The translations under genes were made by a program, and so were the position numbers. A DNA stretch of 64,000 nt from Arthrobacter sp. V1I7 (GTDB lineage: Bacteria > Actinomycetota > Actinomycetes > Actinomycetales > Micrococcaceae), in NCBI RefSeq assembly GCF_030817015.1, contig NZ_JAUSYS010000001.1, forward strand, positions 4,402,001 through 4,466,000. Reading direction: 5' to 3'. Under the pieces are notes generated by a model that was given only the letters and a program-made list of their open reading frames with translations, searched no databases and had not been told where the DNA came from. Each line of letters begins with the position of its first letter. Position 1 is the stretch's first letter. Below, piece by piece: positions 10,371-18,295 of this stretch.

Positions 10371-10458
10371 TCCCGGGACGGCGGGTTCCGGGTTCGGGTT
10401 CGAATGGCCGCTTCCGGCCCGGGTTCGAGTGGCGGGTCCCGGGACGGCGGGTTCCGGG
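10371..10458. repeat. Direct repeats upstream of glycerate kinase
   Basis: A 22-bp unit beginning TCCCGGGACGGCGGG occurs at 10371-10392 and again exactly at 10437-10458, a 66-bp period. Shorter GGGTTCG and GGGTTCCGGGA echoes fill the space between. The array lies in the 229-bp divergent region between glycerate kinase and the histidine phosphatase gene. Confidence 0.8.
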
Positions 10459-10542
10459 ACGGTGGGCGGAGGCGGCGACAACTCGGAGCGGCGGTAGTAA
10501 CGTGACAGCGAGGCAGAATCGGACCGGACCCAGGGGGGCGAA

Positions 10543-11313
10543 GTGAACGAGACCACTGGCCGGGGCCGTGACTTACCCGGCGTGACGCAACTGCTGCTGG
10601 TCCGCCACGGCGAAAGCCAAGGGAACGTCGCCGCGGCGCTGGCGCATCAGGCCGGTGCGCACGTCATCCAAGTGCCTGCCCGCGACGCCGACGTCGAGCT
10701 GTCCGACACCGGACGCGAGCAGGCGCTGGCCCTGGGCCGGCTGCTGGCTGGCTTCCCGGCTGAAAGCCGCGCCGTCGTCTGGTCCTCGCCTTATGTCCGG
10801 GCGCGGCAGACGGCGGAACTCGCCGTCACCACCGGCGGCTGGCAGACGCCGGTCCTGATTGATGAACGGCTCCGCGACCGCGAACTCGGCATCCTCGATA
10901 TGCTCACCTCGCTCGGAGTGGAAGCGCGGCTTCCCGAGGAAGCAGAACGCCGGCGGTGGCTGGGCAAGTTCTACTACCGCCCGCCCGGGGGTGAGTCCTG
11001 GGCCGACGTCGCCCTGCGCCTGCGCTCCCTGCTCCGGGACCTGGACCGCCGGCACCCCGGGCAGAGCGTGATGCTGGTCTGCCACGACGCCGTGATCCTG
11101 CTGATCCGGTACGTCCTGGAAGGCCTGACGGAGCGCGAACTCCTGGACATCGCCGCCACCTCCACCATCCTCAATGCCTCGGTCAGCCGTTTTGTCCGAC
11201 CGGATGGCACCGGCCCCTGGCAGCTGGAGAGTTTCAACATGGCCGACCACCTGATGAGCGAAGGGGTTCCGGTGACCCAACACTCAGGAGATGCCAATGT
11301 CCACCCCCGCTGA
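10543..11313 (+). CDS. Histidine phosphatase family protein (phosphoglycerate mutase-like)
   Basis: A 256-residue protein. LLLVRHGESQGN near residue 18 is the RHG signature with the phosphorylated histidine, and LVCHDAVILLIRY near 182 supplies the second catalytic histidine. ELSDTGREQA is typical of the family. It may dephosphorylate sugars or nucleotides; a true glycolytic mutase role is unlikely from the divergent sequence. The GTG start follows GGGGGGCGAA. Its 3' end overlaps the next gene by 17 bp, so the two are probably coupled. Confidence 0.85.
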   Translation: MNETTGRGRDLPGVTQLLLVRHGESQGNVAAALAHQAGAHVIQVPARDADVELSDTGREQALALGRLLAGFPAESRAVVWSSPYVRARQTAELAVTTGGWQTPVLIDERLRDRELGILDMLTSLGVEARLPEEAERRRWLGKFYYRPPGGESWADVALRLRSLLRDLDRRHPGQSVMLVCHDAVILLIRYVLEGLTERELLDIAATSTILNASVSRFVRPDGTGPWQLESFNMADHLMSEGVPVTQHSGDANVHPR

Positions 11314-12235
11314 ACCGGTCACTCCGACCCTGCTGAGGGGCTGGCCGCTGCCCGGCGGCGGGTCGGGCAAAGATGACCGCGGCTCCGTCCTGGTGATCGG
11401 CGGGGCCAGGATGACGCCCGGGGCGGCGCTGCTTTCCGGGGTCGCGGCGCTCCGTTCCGGTGCCGGCCGGCTCACCCTGGCCGTGGCCGAGTCCGTTGCG
11501 GTGCAGCTTGCAGTCGCGCTCCCCGAGGCCGGCGTGCTGGGCCTGCCGGAAACCCCGTCGGGATCCGTCGCCGGCTCGGCGGCGGCCTCCGCCCTCGTCG
11601 GAGAGCTGGATTCCGCAGATGCCGTCCTGGTGGGGCCGGGCCTCGACGACAAGGACGAGGCAGTGGCCCTGGTCCGCGGGATGCTCGCGATGGCGGCGGA
11701 CGTGGCACGTCCGGCCATCATCCTCGACGCCTACGCCCTGGGCACCCTGCCCGACTTGGAGGGCGAGCTGGAACCGTGGGCGGACCGGCTGATCCTGACC
11801 CCGAATATAACTGAGGCCGGCATCATGCTCGGCCGGGACGTGAACGACCTGCACCGGGACGTGCCGGAACTCGCCGACAAATACCAAGCCGTGGTGAGCT
11901 GCCAGGGGGTCATCGTGGCCCCGCGCCGGGCCGGGAAAGCTGACGGAGCCGGCAGTGTCGGGACCGGTGACCAGAACGGGCCGGGGCGCGGCGGCCACTG
12001 GGAAATCACCACCGGGCACAGCGGGCTGGGCACTTCGGGTAGCGGGGACGTGCTCTCCGGGATCATTGCCGGTCTCCGGGCCCGTGGAACCACCGACGCC
12101 CAGGCCGCCTGCTGGGGCACGCATCTGCATGCCGCCGCCGGCGATCGGCTTGCCAGCCGGTTGGGTGGGCTGGGCTATCTCGCCCGCGAACTCACCGAAG
12201 AGCTCCCGCCGCTGATGATGGAGCTCTCCAGCTGA
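11297..12235 (+). CDS. nnrD: ADP-dependent NAD(P)H-hydrate dehydratase
   Basis: A 312-residue member of the ribokinase-like YjeF C-terminal family, which repairs damaged NAD(P)H hydrates at the expense of ADP. Seen: SVLVIGGARMTPGAALLSG at the start, LTPNITEAGIML, and the active-site GTSGSGDVLSGIIAGL near residue 240 with the catalytic Asp. Only the dehydratase half is present; the N-terminal epimerase (NnrE) domain is absent. The ATG at 11297 is preferred over the one at 11291 because AGGAG (11286-11290) ends 6 nt before it. Confidence 0.88.
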   Translation: MSTPAEPVTPTLLRGWPLPGGGSGKDDRGSVLVIGGARMTPGAALLSGVAALRSGAGRLTLAVAESVAVQLAVALPEAGVLGLPETPSGSVAGSAAASALVGELDSADAVLVGPGLDDKDEAVALVRGMLAMAADVARPAIILDAYALGTLPDLEGELEPWADRLILTPNITEAGIMLGRDVNDLHRDVPELADKYQAVVSCQGVIVAPRRAGKADGAGSVGTGDQNGPGRGGHWEITTGHSGLGTSGSGDVLSGIIAGLRARGTTDAQAACWGTHLHAAAGDRLASRLGGLGYLARELTEELPPLMMELSS

Positions 12236-12346
12236 CCGCCGGGCTCCACCCGGACGCGGGCTCTGGACGACCCGTAAGCATGCTGATTAGGCTGGAGGAG
12301 CAGGGCCGGCAGCCCCGGCCGCACGGTGTCGACTAAGGAGACGGCG

Positions 12347-12808
12347 ATGGGTATCGGAGACAGCATCAGCAAGGCGGCGGAGAACGCCATGGAGGATCTT
12401 GGCGGCACCGCGGAGAAGTCCGACGACGCTCATGCCCCTGATCCCGGTAATCCGCGGGACGACGTCCAGGTGCATTCCTCGATCAGCGAGGGCTCCAACG
12501 CCCTCGACGGCGAGAGCAGCAGTTCCGGTGCCGGTGCAGGTGCCGCTGCCGGTTCCGATTCCGGTTCCGGTTCCGACAGCGAGCCGGGCACGGACCCGTC
12601 GCGCCTCACCCCCGGCGACCCCGGCGGTTCGCCGCTGGACTCCCCGCCGCCTGCCCCGACCGAGGAACCGGGAGGAACTCCCCCGCTGAATGATCCGCAC
12701 GACATCCCGGGCCCGGGCGGCTTGCCGGGTCCCGACCCGGAGGACCTGCGGGCGGATCCCTCCGAGGGCGCCGAGGACCCGGGCGCCGGCAGCATGGGCC
12801 GCGGCTAG
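12347..12808 (+). CDS. Low-complexity Ser/Gly/Pro-rich hypothetical protein
   Basis: A 153-residue protein. A short amphipathic N-terminus (MGIGDSISKAAENAMEDLGG) precedes a disordered region made of Ser-Gly-Asp repeats coded by GGTTCC-type hexamers and then proline/glycine-rich sequence. No membrane segment or cysteine is present. AAGGAG at 12335-12340 with 6-nt spacing fixes the ATG. The N-terminal motif recalls small CsbD-like or antitoxin-like helices, but this is not enough to assign a family. Confidence 0.6.
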   Translation: MGIGDSISKAAENAMEDLGGTAEKSDDAHAPDPGNPRDDVQVHSSISEGSNALDGESSSSGAGAGAAAGSDSGSGSDSEPGTDPSRLTPGDPGGSPLDSPPPAPTEEPGGTPPLNDPHDIPGPGGLPGPDPEDLRADPSEGAEDPGAGSMGRG

Positions 12809-12814
12809 GTTCCC

Positions 12815-12835
12815 GCCGGAGGAGCGGCCTCCGGC
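12815..12835. terminator. Hairpin between convergent genes
   Basis: GCCGGAGG (12815-12822) and CCTCCGGC (12828-12835) form an 8-bp perfect stem with a 5-nt loop, 7 bp after the rightward stop and 34 bp before the end of the leftward GDPD gene. It is followed by a tandem copy of CGGCGGCACGCGGTTCA. Confidence 0.55.
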
Positions 12836-12868
12836 GGCGGCACGCGGTTCACGGCGGCGGCACGCGGT

Positions 12869-13669
12869 TCAGTTCCGCCATGTGCCGCGCTCCTGGAGCA
12901 CGTGTTTGAGCAGGTCGGCGCGGTCCGTGACGAGCCCGTCGACACCCAGGTCCAGCAGCCGGTGCATCTCGGCCGGCTCATTGATGGTCCAGACGTGCAC
13001 CTGCAGGCCGTGCCGGTGGGCGCGCCTCACAAAGCCCGGCGTCACCACGGTCACGGCACCGAAGCGGACGGGCACCTGCAGGGCTTGGACGCCGCGGAAC
13101 GCCCTGCGCGCTACGAGCCGCAGCAGCGGGGCGGGCAGTACCGGGCCCAGCAGGACGAATAGGCCGGTGGAGACGATTCCGGCGGAGCCCGCCGCCGGAC
13201 GGCTGAGCTGCTTCAGCACGGCCCGGCGCCGGCGGTCCGAAAAACTGGCAACCAGCACGCGGTCATGCAGCCCGTACCGCTCGATCGCCGCAGCCAGGGT
13301 GGCCACCGAGTTCCAGTCCTTGACATCGAGGTTCAACCGGACGTCCGGAAACGCGGTGATGAGCTCCTCGAAGAGCGGGATCGGTTCCGTGCCTCCAATC
13401 CGGGCGCGCGCGACCGTCGCCGCAGACAGCTCCGAGATCCGTCCCCGGCCATCCGTGATCCGGTCCAGGGCCTCATCGTGGAACAGCAGCAGCACGCCGT
13501 CGGCCGTGGTGTGCACGTCGGTCTCAAGGTGCCGGAAGCCGAGGTCGACGGCGGCACCGAACGCGGCCATCGAGTTTTCCAGGCCCTCCCGGGAGAAGCC
13601 GCGGTGGGCCAGGGCGAGGGGTCCGTCGGCGGCCCCGTCAACGGAAAAGTACGGGTGCGACGCGATCAT
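12869..13669 (-). CDS. Glycerophosphodiester phosphodiesterase family protein
   Basis: A 266-residue GDPD TIM-barrel enzyme hydrolysing glycerophosphodiesters to glycerol 3-phosphate and alcohol. Seen: LAHRGFSREGLENSMAAF (catalytic His, Arg and Glu), LETDVHTTADGVLLLFHD (Glu, Asp and second His) and VHVWTINEPAEM near the end. No signal peptide, so probably cytoplasmic. The ATG at 13669 gives the normal N-terminus; upstream codons in frame belong to the antisense of the next gene. Confidence 0.9.
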   Translation of the reverse strand: MIASHPYFSVDGAADGPLALAHRGFSREGLENSMAAFGAAVDLGFRHLETDVHTTADGVLLLFHDEALDRITDGRGRISELSAATVARARIGGTEPIPLFEELITAFPDVRLNLDVKDWNSVATLAAAIERYGLHDRVLVASFSDRRRRAVLKQLSRPAAGSAGIVSTGLFVLLGPVLPAPLLRLVARRAFRGVQALQVPVRFGAVTVVTPGFVRRAHRHGLQVHVWTINEPAEMHRLLDLGVDGLVTDRADLLKHVLQERGTWRN

Positions 13670-13712
13670 GCCTGAAGCGTACCGGAGCGCGGCGGCCCCG
13701 GCAGCGCGAGGA

Positions 13713-13961
13713 TCAGGAGACGGGCAGAAGGATTTCGACGCCGTCGCTGCAGTGCAGCAGGGTGCGCCCCCGGCCGCCGTCGAGGTCGATCCAGACCACC
13801 GTGTGGTCTTCCGTGACGGCGTCGATGAGGCCCCCGGTTTCATAGCCGGGGCGCGTCCGGACGGAAACCCTGTCTCCGCGACGCAGGTTCTTCCAGCGGG
13901 GGTCCGGTTCGACCCGTCGCAGAGGTTGTTCGTCGGTGCGTTGAATGCGGTGCCTGGCCAT
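13713..13961 (-). CDS. Small conserved hypothetical protein with SH3-like beta composition
   Basis: 82 residues: a basic N-terminus (MARHRIQRTDEQPLRR) followed by beta-rich sequence RGDRVSVRTRPGYETGGLIDAV...VVWIDLDGGRGR. This looks like a small SH3-like barrel. There is no signal or membrane segment. It is encoded just upstream of the GDPD gene on the same strand (43 bp gap). Function unknown; a nucleic-acid or regulatory role is possible but not shown. Confidence 0.6.
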   Translation of the reverse strand: MARHRIQRTDEQPLRRVEPDPRWKNLRRGDRVSVRTRPGYETGGLIDAVTEDHTVVWIDLDGGRGRTLLHCSDGVEILLPVS

Positions 13962-14086
13962 GATTTCCCCACTATCGGTTGAACGATCCGTCGTGAGATT
14001 TCAGCCTATGAGCCCAAAATGAACGTGAGTTGACCGGAAGCTGGGAATCCGGTGATCACGCAGAGGCAGGTCGAGGGCGGCCCGGG

Positions 14087-14905
14087 TCAGGGAAGGCTGA
14101 CGCCCAGGGCTGCGAGCTTGGCCTCGAGGATCTGCGCGACGCCGTCGTCGTCGAAGTGGGGCGCCTGCTGGCCGGCCGCGCGGATAGCCTCCGGGTGGCC
14201 GCTGGCCATGGCGTACCCGTCCCCGGCCCAGCGGAGCATTTCGATGTCGTTGGGCATGTCCCCGAATGCCACCACGTCTCCGGCCTCGATGCCCAGGGAG
14301 GCAGCGTACTCGGCGAGCGTGACGGCCTTGTTGACGCCTGGAAGGGACAATTCCAGGAGGGCGATGTTCGGCGCGGAATGGGTGGCCGCGGCCAAATGCG
14401 CGACGGCGGGCGTCACTTCAGCGAGGAACTCGTCCGCGGTGCCCTCCTTCACGACGGCGAGAAACTTCACCACGGAATCGTCCGCGGTGAGCGTGCTTTG
14501 CAGCGGCGCCGGGGTGAACTCGGCGAGCAGCTCGCTGGAGCCGTTCTCGATGAAGCCCGGCTCCAGGTGGAACCCCGTCAGGGTTTCGGCGGCGAACAGT
14601 GCCGAGGGCCGGATTCGCTGGATGATGCGGCGTGTCTCGAAGACGGCGTTGAGGTCCAGACCGCGGGCCGAGACCAGCCGGTCAGCTTCCAGGTCCCAGA
14701 CCACGGCGCCGTTGGAGCAGATGACGGTCCCGGTGTGGCCCAGTTGGTCCTGCAGCGGGTGCAGCCAGCGCGGCGGGCGTCCCGTGACGAAGACAAGTTC
14801 GACCCCGGCTTTGCGGCACGCGTAGAAGGCACGGACTGTGCGTTCGCTGATTTTGCCGTCGTGGCCGAGGATCGTTCCGTCAATGTCACTTGCTACCAGC
14901 CGCAT
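14087..14905 (-). CDS. HAD superfamily Cof-type hydrolase
   Basis: A 272-residue phosphatase. Motif I is DIDGTI at residues 7-12, motif II is FVTGRP near 39, and motif IV is VVAFGDMPNDIEML near 222. A C2-type cap lies between, as in Cof/YbiV sugar-phosphate phosphatases. The substrate is probably a sugar phosphate or a flavin precursor, but not identifiable. It starts at the ATG at 14905 next to a very G-rich intergenic region. Confidence 0.88.
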   Translation of the reverse strand: MRLVASDIDGTILGHDGKISERTVRAFYACRKAGVELVFVTGRPPRWLHPLQDQLGHTGTVICSNGAVVWDLEADRLVSARGLDLNAVFETRRIIQRIRPSALFAAETLTGFHLEPGFIENGSSELLAEFTPAPLQSTLTADDSVVKFLAVVKEGTADEFLAEVTPAVAHLAAATHSAPNIALLELSLPGVNKAVTLAEYAASLGIEAGDVVAFGDMPNDIEMLRWAGDGYAMASGHPEAIRAAGQQAPHFDDDGVAQILEAKLAALGVSLP

Positions 14906-14924
14906 ACTGCCAGTCTACGTGGGC

Positions 14925-15060
14925 GTGGCGGCGCAGGTGGCGGGGCGGGGGGTTGCGGGGCGGGGCGTGGAGGCGGGCGCGGGGGTGCAAGGCGGGCGCG
15001 GGGCCACCAGGGCGCGGGGCGGGTGGGGCGGGCCGCCGTCGGACTCGCCGGAACCGCGCG
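14925..15060. other. G-rich intergenic region with G-quadruplex potential
   Basis: Between the HAD gene and the PEBP gene the + strand carries repeated GGGGCGGGG, GGCGGGCGCGGGGG and GCGGGGCGGG runs, with more than ten G3 or longer tracts in about 110 bp. No family-like reading frame was found. The rest of 14906-15170 holds two copies of a CGCGCGAAG/CGCGCGAGT-type motif beside CGCCGGAA and no other feature. Confidence 0.6.
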
Positions 15061-15170
15061 AAGTCGCCGGAAGGCAACGGCGACCGCGCGAGTTTCCGGC
15101 GAATCCACGGGCGTGGAAGCGCTACGGCGCGCGCGGCGGCTACGGGAGCACGGCCGGCGCGGCGGCCTGC

Positions 15171-15683
15171 CTAATGCCGTTCGTAGATTCCGGTAAGGGT
15201 GGCCCGGGCCAGGGTGTGGCGGGAGAGCTTGCTTTCGAGACTTGCCGGGGAGGTGTGGTTGTCCAGTCCGGACTGCTCCACGTCAAGGGCATGGACCGTG
15301 ACGACGTAACGGTGCGGACCGTGGCCAGGCGGCGGCGCAGCTCCCACGTAGCCGTGGAAGCCGGCGTCGTTCTTCAGCTGCTGGGCGCCCGGCGGGAGCT
15401 CCCGGCCGCCCTCTGCGCCCGCCCCGGCCGGCAGGGACGTAACGTCGGCCGGGAGGTCCAGGACGGCCCAGTGCCAGAACCCGCCACGGCCGGGGGCATC
15501 CGGGTCGAACACGGTCACGGCATAGCTTCGGGTTCCGGCCGGTGCGCCGCTCCAGCTCAGCTGTGGGGACTCATCCTGCCCGCCGGCGCGCATCTTGCCG
15601 CTGCGCTGCGCCGGCGGAAGGGTCTGGCCGTCCTGGAACGATTCGCTGCTGACGTGGAATGCCGGGGCGTCGTGGCTTGTCAT
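15171..15683 (-). CDS. YbhB/YbcL family Raf kinase inhibitor-like protein (PEBP fold)
   Basis: A 170-residue protein of the phosphatidylethanolamine-binding fold. The anion-binding pocket blocks are visible: [32 protein letters not shown] and the [25 protein letters not shown] signature near residue 108. No signal peptide. Bacterial members are of uncertain function. It lies 9 bp downstream of the PfkB-type kinase gene with AAAGG before its ATG, so the two are probably co-transcribed. Confidence 0.88.
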   Translation of the reverse strand: MTSHDAPAFHVSSESFQDGQTLPPAQRSGKMRAGGQDESPQLSWSGAPAGTRSYAVTVFDPDAPGRGGFWHWAVLDLPADVTSLPAGAGAEGGRELPPGAQQLKNDAGFHGYVGAAPPPGHGPHRYVVTVHALDVEQSGLDNHTSPASLESKLSRHTLARATLTGIYERH

Positions 15684-15692
15684 GGCTGCCTT

Positions 15693-16697
15693 TCAAATGA
15701 TGGGGAGATTGGCACTTTCAGCGCCGGTGGTGCCCGAATCCGCAGGCAGGAACGCCTGCGCTTCGAGCTCCATCCGGTTCAGTTCCGCGCGGGTCGGCGG
15801 GTTGGCGCCCGCGCGCGAGACCGTCACGGCGGCTGCCCACGCCGCGCGGGCCAGGAGGTCCCGGAGGCTGTCGGCGGACAGTTCCCGGAGGTCCTTGCGG
15901 TTCTGCGCCCCGTCGAGGCCGAGATCCACGATCCCGGACAGCAGCGCGGCCATGAAGGAATCTCCGGCGCCCACGGTGTCCGCCACATTGACCGAGGGGG
16001 CCGGGAACTGGGCTTCCCCGGACGCGTTGACACCCCAAGGTCCTTCAGCTCCGCGCGTCACCACCACCAGGGCGGGGCCTTCCGAACCGCCCAGAGACAG
16101 CCAGCGGCGGGCCGAATCCAGCGGGTCCTCCCCGGGATAGAGCCATTCCAGGTCCTCGTCCGAGGCCTTGACGACGTCCGCGAGCGAGACGAACTTTTCG
16201 GTTTGCCGGCGGGCGTAGTCCACGTCGGTGATGATGCTGGGGCGGCAGTTCGGATCGAAGCTGATGGTCACGGAGGGATGGGCATGCTCCACGGCGGCCA
16301 GCACTTCCGCGGCGCCGGGGGCGAGCATGGTGGCGATCGAGCCGGTGTGCAGCAGGGTGGTGCCCTGCAGCATGAACGGCAGCCGGTCGGCGAGGCCGGG
16401 CAGCTCCCAGGCGAGGTCGAAGGTGTAGCTGGCGGCGCCGTCGTCGTCGATCAGAGCAGTGGCCACGCTGGTAGGGACCTCGTCCGGTCCCACCGGGAGC
16501 AGCACGGAACTGGACCGTAGATGCGCTGCCACCGCGTCGCCGTAGGCGTCCTTTCCATAGCGGCCGATGAACTGCACCGGGTGGTCGAGCCTGGCCAAAC
16601 CGACCGCAACATTGAGGGGGCTACCGCCCACGTGGGCCTGAATACCGGAGGAGCGCTGGACCACGTCGACAAGGCCCTCGCCAATTACTGTGAGCAT
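15693..16697 (-). CDS. PfkB family carbohydrate kinase (fructokinase-like)
   Basis: 334 residues. The ribokinase fold is shown by VHVGGSPLNVAVGLARLD (GG motif, substrate end) and VNVADTVGAGDSFMAALLSG near residue 245, the second PfkB signature with the catalytic Asp. Fructose or a related sugar is the likely substrate; specificity cannot be read. ATG at 16697 is taken, about 8 nt after GGCAGAG; an ATG two codons upstream (16703) is also possible. Confidence 0.85.
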   Translation of the reverse strand: MLTVIGEGLVDVVQRSSGIQAHVGGSPLNVAVGLARLDHPVQFIGRYGKDAYGDAVAAHLRSSSVLLPVGPDEVPTSVATALIDDDGAASYTFDLAWELPGLADRLPFMLQGTTLLHTGSIATMLAPGAAEVLAAVEHAHPSVTISFDPNCRPSIITDVDYARRQTEKFVSLADVVKASDEDLEWLYPGEDPLDSARRWLSLGGSEGPALVVVTRGAEGPWGVNASGEAQFPAPSVNVADTVGAGDSFMAALLSGIVDLGLDGAQNRKDLRELSADSLRDLLARAAWAAAVTVSRAGANPPTRAELNRMELEAQAFLPADSGTTGAESANLPII

Positions 16698-16758
16698 GGT
16701 CATACTCTGCCAGAGAACGCGGCCGGACGCTCCAGTGTTTCGCTGCGTGCGTCTTCGT

Positions 16759-18123
16759 TCAGACCGGAGAGTTGCCGGACGTGTGCACGGGGATCCCGGC
16801 GGCCGCGGCGTCGCCGAACCTGGCGTCGATGAGGACCACGTCCCTGCCGGCGCGGTGCAGCAGGCTGGCGGCAATGCCGGCGCGGTACCCGGACGCGCAG
16901 TGGACCCAGAGCTTTCCGGCGGGAACTTCCTCCAGGCGCATCAGCAGTTCATGCAGCGGGATGTTGACGGCCCCGGCTATCCGCGACGACGCATATTCGT
17001 CCGCGCGGCGCACGTCGAGCACGATGTCATCGCCGGCGCTCTCCGTAGGGACCCGGTCCCAGCCCACGCGGGGATAGGAGACGACGGCGGCCCGGGGCGC
17101 CAGCGTTCCCGGGTCGGCGCCGACGGCGGCGTCCGGGGAGTCGATGCCGATCCGGGAGAGGTCGCGGATGGCGTTCTCCACATCCTCGCGGGATCCGACC
17201 AGCGTCAACGGCTCGCCCCACGGCATCACCCAGCCGAGGTAGGTGCTGAAGCTGTCGCGGTATTCGAAGCTCACGCTGCCCTGCAGGTGGCTGCTGGCGA
17301 AGGCGATGCGGCGTCGCAGGTCCACCACCCATTCGCCGTCGTTGAGGCGCCGGGTGAGTTCCACGGCGTCGAGCGATTCCGGCACGGTCAGCTGCGCCGG
17401 CCCCGGGCCCCGGGCGTTGGCCACGGCCATGTGAGCGTAGTAGGACGGGTAGGCCGTGAGGTTGGCGATGAGTTCACGGACAAAGTGGTCCTCGTCCGGG
17501 TCCGTGAGGGCGTGGTTAACGGTCAGCTGCTCGCCGATGGTCGAGGATCCGGCCCCGCTGGCCGGGCCGGAAGAGCAGAAGGAGCCGAAGCCGTGGGTTG
17601 GAAAGAGCGCGGCGTCGGGTGCGGCCTCTCCGGCCAGGCGCCGCGCCGAGGCGTACTGCTCATGGGTGAGGCCGATCGTGTCGGCGGCGGAGACGAGGTC
17701 CGTCCGGCCCACCGAACCGTAGAGCAGGCTGCCGCCGGAGAAGACCGCCTGCTTGACGCCGTCGTCGACAATGAAGGACAGGTGCGTGTGGGTGTGGCCG
17801 GGTGTGGCGACGGCCCTCACCGTGAACGAACCGATCCGGACGCTCTGGCCGTCCCCGATCGGCTGGCGCTCGAACTTCACCGGATCCGCGGCGTTCACGA
17901 GGTAGCTCGCGCCATGCGCCTGCGCCAGGGCAAAGCCCCCGGTGAGGTAGTCGTTGTGCAGATGGGTTTCGGCCACGTGCGTGATGGTCACCCCGGCCTC
18001 CCGAGCGGCGGCTTCGACGCGGTCCGTGTCCCGCTGCGGATCTATGACCAGCGCCACCGTCCCGTCATGGACGAGGTAGCTGCGGTCCCCCAGTTGTGGG
18101 GTCTCGATCACGATGACGTCCAT
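16759..18123 (-). CDS. MBL-fold hydrolase fused to rhodanese domains (persulfide dioxygenase/CstB-like)
   Basis: 454 residues. Residues 1-230 are a metallo-beta-lactamase domain of the ETHE1-like persulfide dioxygenase group: THLHNDY at 53-59, PGHTHTH at 109-114 and GRTD at 139-142. The predicted iron triad is His54, His110 and Asp142; the last His of the usual HxHxDH is Tyr59. A first rhodanese-like domain (about 255-330) lacks a catalytic Cys. The second (about 360-445) has an active-site loop VHCASGYR with Cys409. Expected role: oxidation and sulfur transfer from persulfides in sulfide detoxification. AGGAGG precedes the ATG, and a CsoR-type inverted repeat lies 123 bp upstream. Confidence 0.85.
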   Translation of the reverse strand: MDVIVIETPQLGDRSYLVHDGTVALVIDPQRDTDRVEAAAREAGVTITHVAETHLHNDYLTGGFALAQAHGASYLVNAADPVKFERQPIGDGQSVRIGSFTVRAVATPGHTHTHLSFIVDDGVKQAVFSGGSLLYGSVGRTDLVSAADTIGLTHEQYASARRLAGEAAPDAALFPTHGFGSFCSSGPASGAGSSTIGEQLTVNHALTDPDEDHFVRELIANLTAYPSYYAHMAVANARGPGPAQLTVPESLDAVELTRRLNDGEWVVDLRRRIAFASSHLQGSVSFEYRDSFSTYLGWVMPWGEPLTLVGSREDVENAIRDLSRIGIDSPDAAVGADPGTLAPRAAVVSYPRVGWDRVPTESAGDDIVLDVRRADEYASSRIAGAVNIPLHELLMRLEEVPAGKLWVHCASGYRAGIAASLLHRAGRDVVLIDARFGDAAAAGIPVHTSGNSPV

Positions 18124-18245
18124 TCTCCCCTCCTGCGGCCTGCCCGCAACTGCCTGCTCCGACGGTTCTGCTCAGCCCGTTCTGCTCTGCGGCATGTGCG
18201 TCCGTTCCAGCTGCGGGAAAACCGGCGGCTGCCTACCCCCTAACG

Positions 18246-18262
18246 ATACCCTCCAAGGGTAT
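18246..18262 (-). promoter_or_regulatory. CsoR/CstR-like operator upstream of the MBL-rhodanese gene
   Basis: ATACCC-TCCAA-GGGTAT is a perfect 6-bp inverted repeat with a 5-nt spacer, preceded by a related half-site TACCCCCTA at 18234-18242. TACCC/GGGTA inverted repeats are the hallmark of CsoR-family repressors; the CstR/persulfide branch regulates rhodanese and dioxygenase genes. No CsoR-family gene is in the window, so the regulator would act in trans. Confidence 0.55.
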
Positions 18263-18295
18263 GACTGCGGGCTTGGAAATGACTGCCGAGGCCGT

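Noticed and set aside
10381..10420. GGGTTCG motifs resembling a tRNA T-arm
   Set aside because: They belong to the direct repeat and no cloverleaf can be drawn around them.
10314..10556. Longer N-terminus of glycerate kinase
   Set aside because: The extra residues are encoded by the direct repeats and precede the diagnostic MRILIAPDKFKG start, which has its own ribosome site.
12690..13982. Rightward 430-codon frame across the GDPD gene
   Set aside because: Arginine/serine-rich shadow of genes on the other strand; all protein motifs are in the leftward frames.
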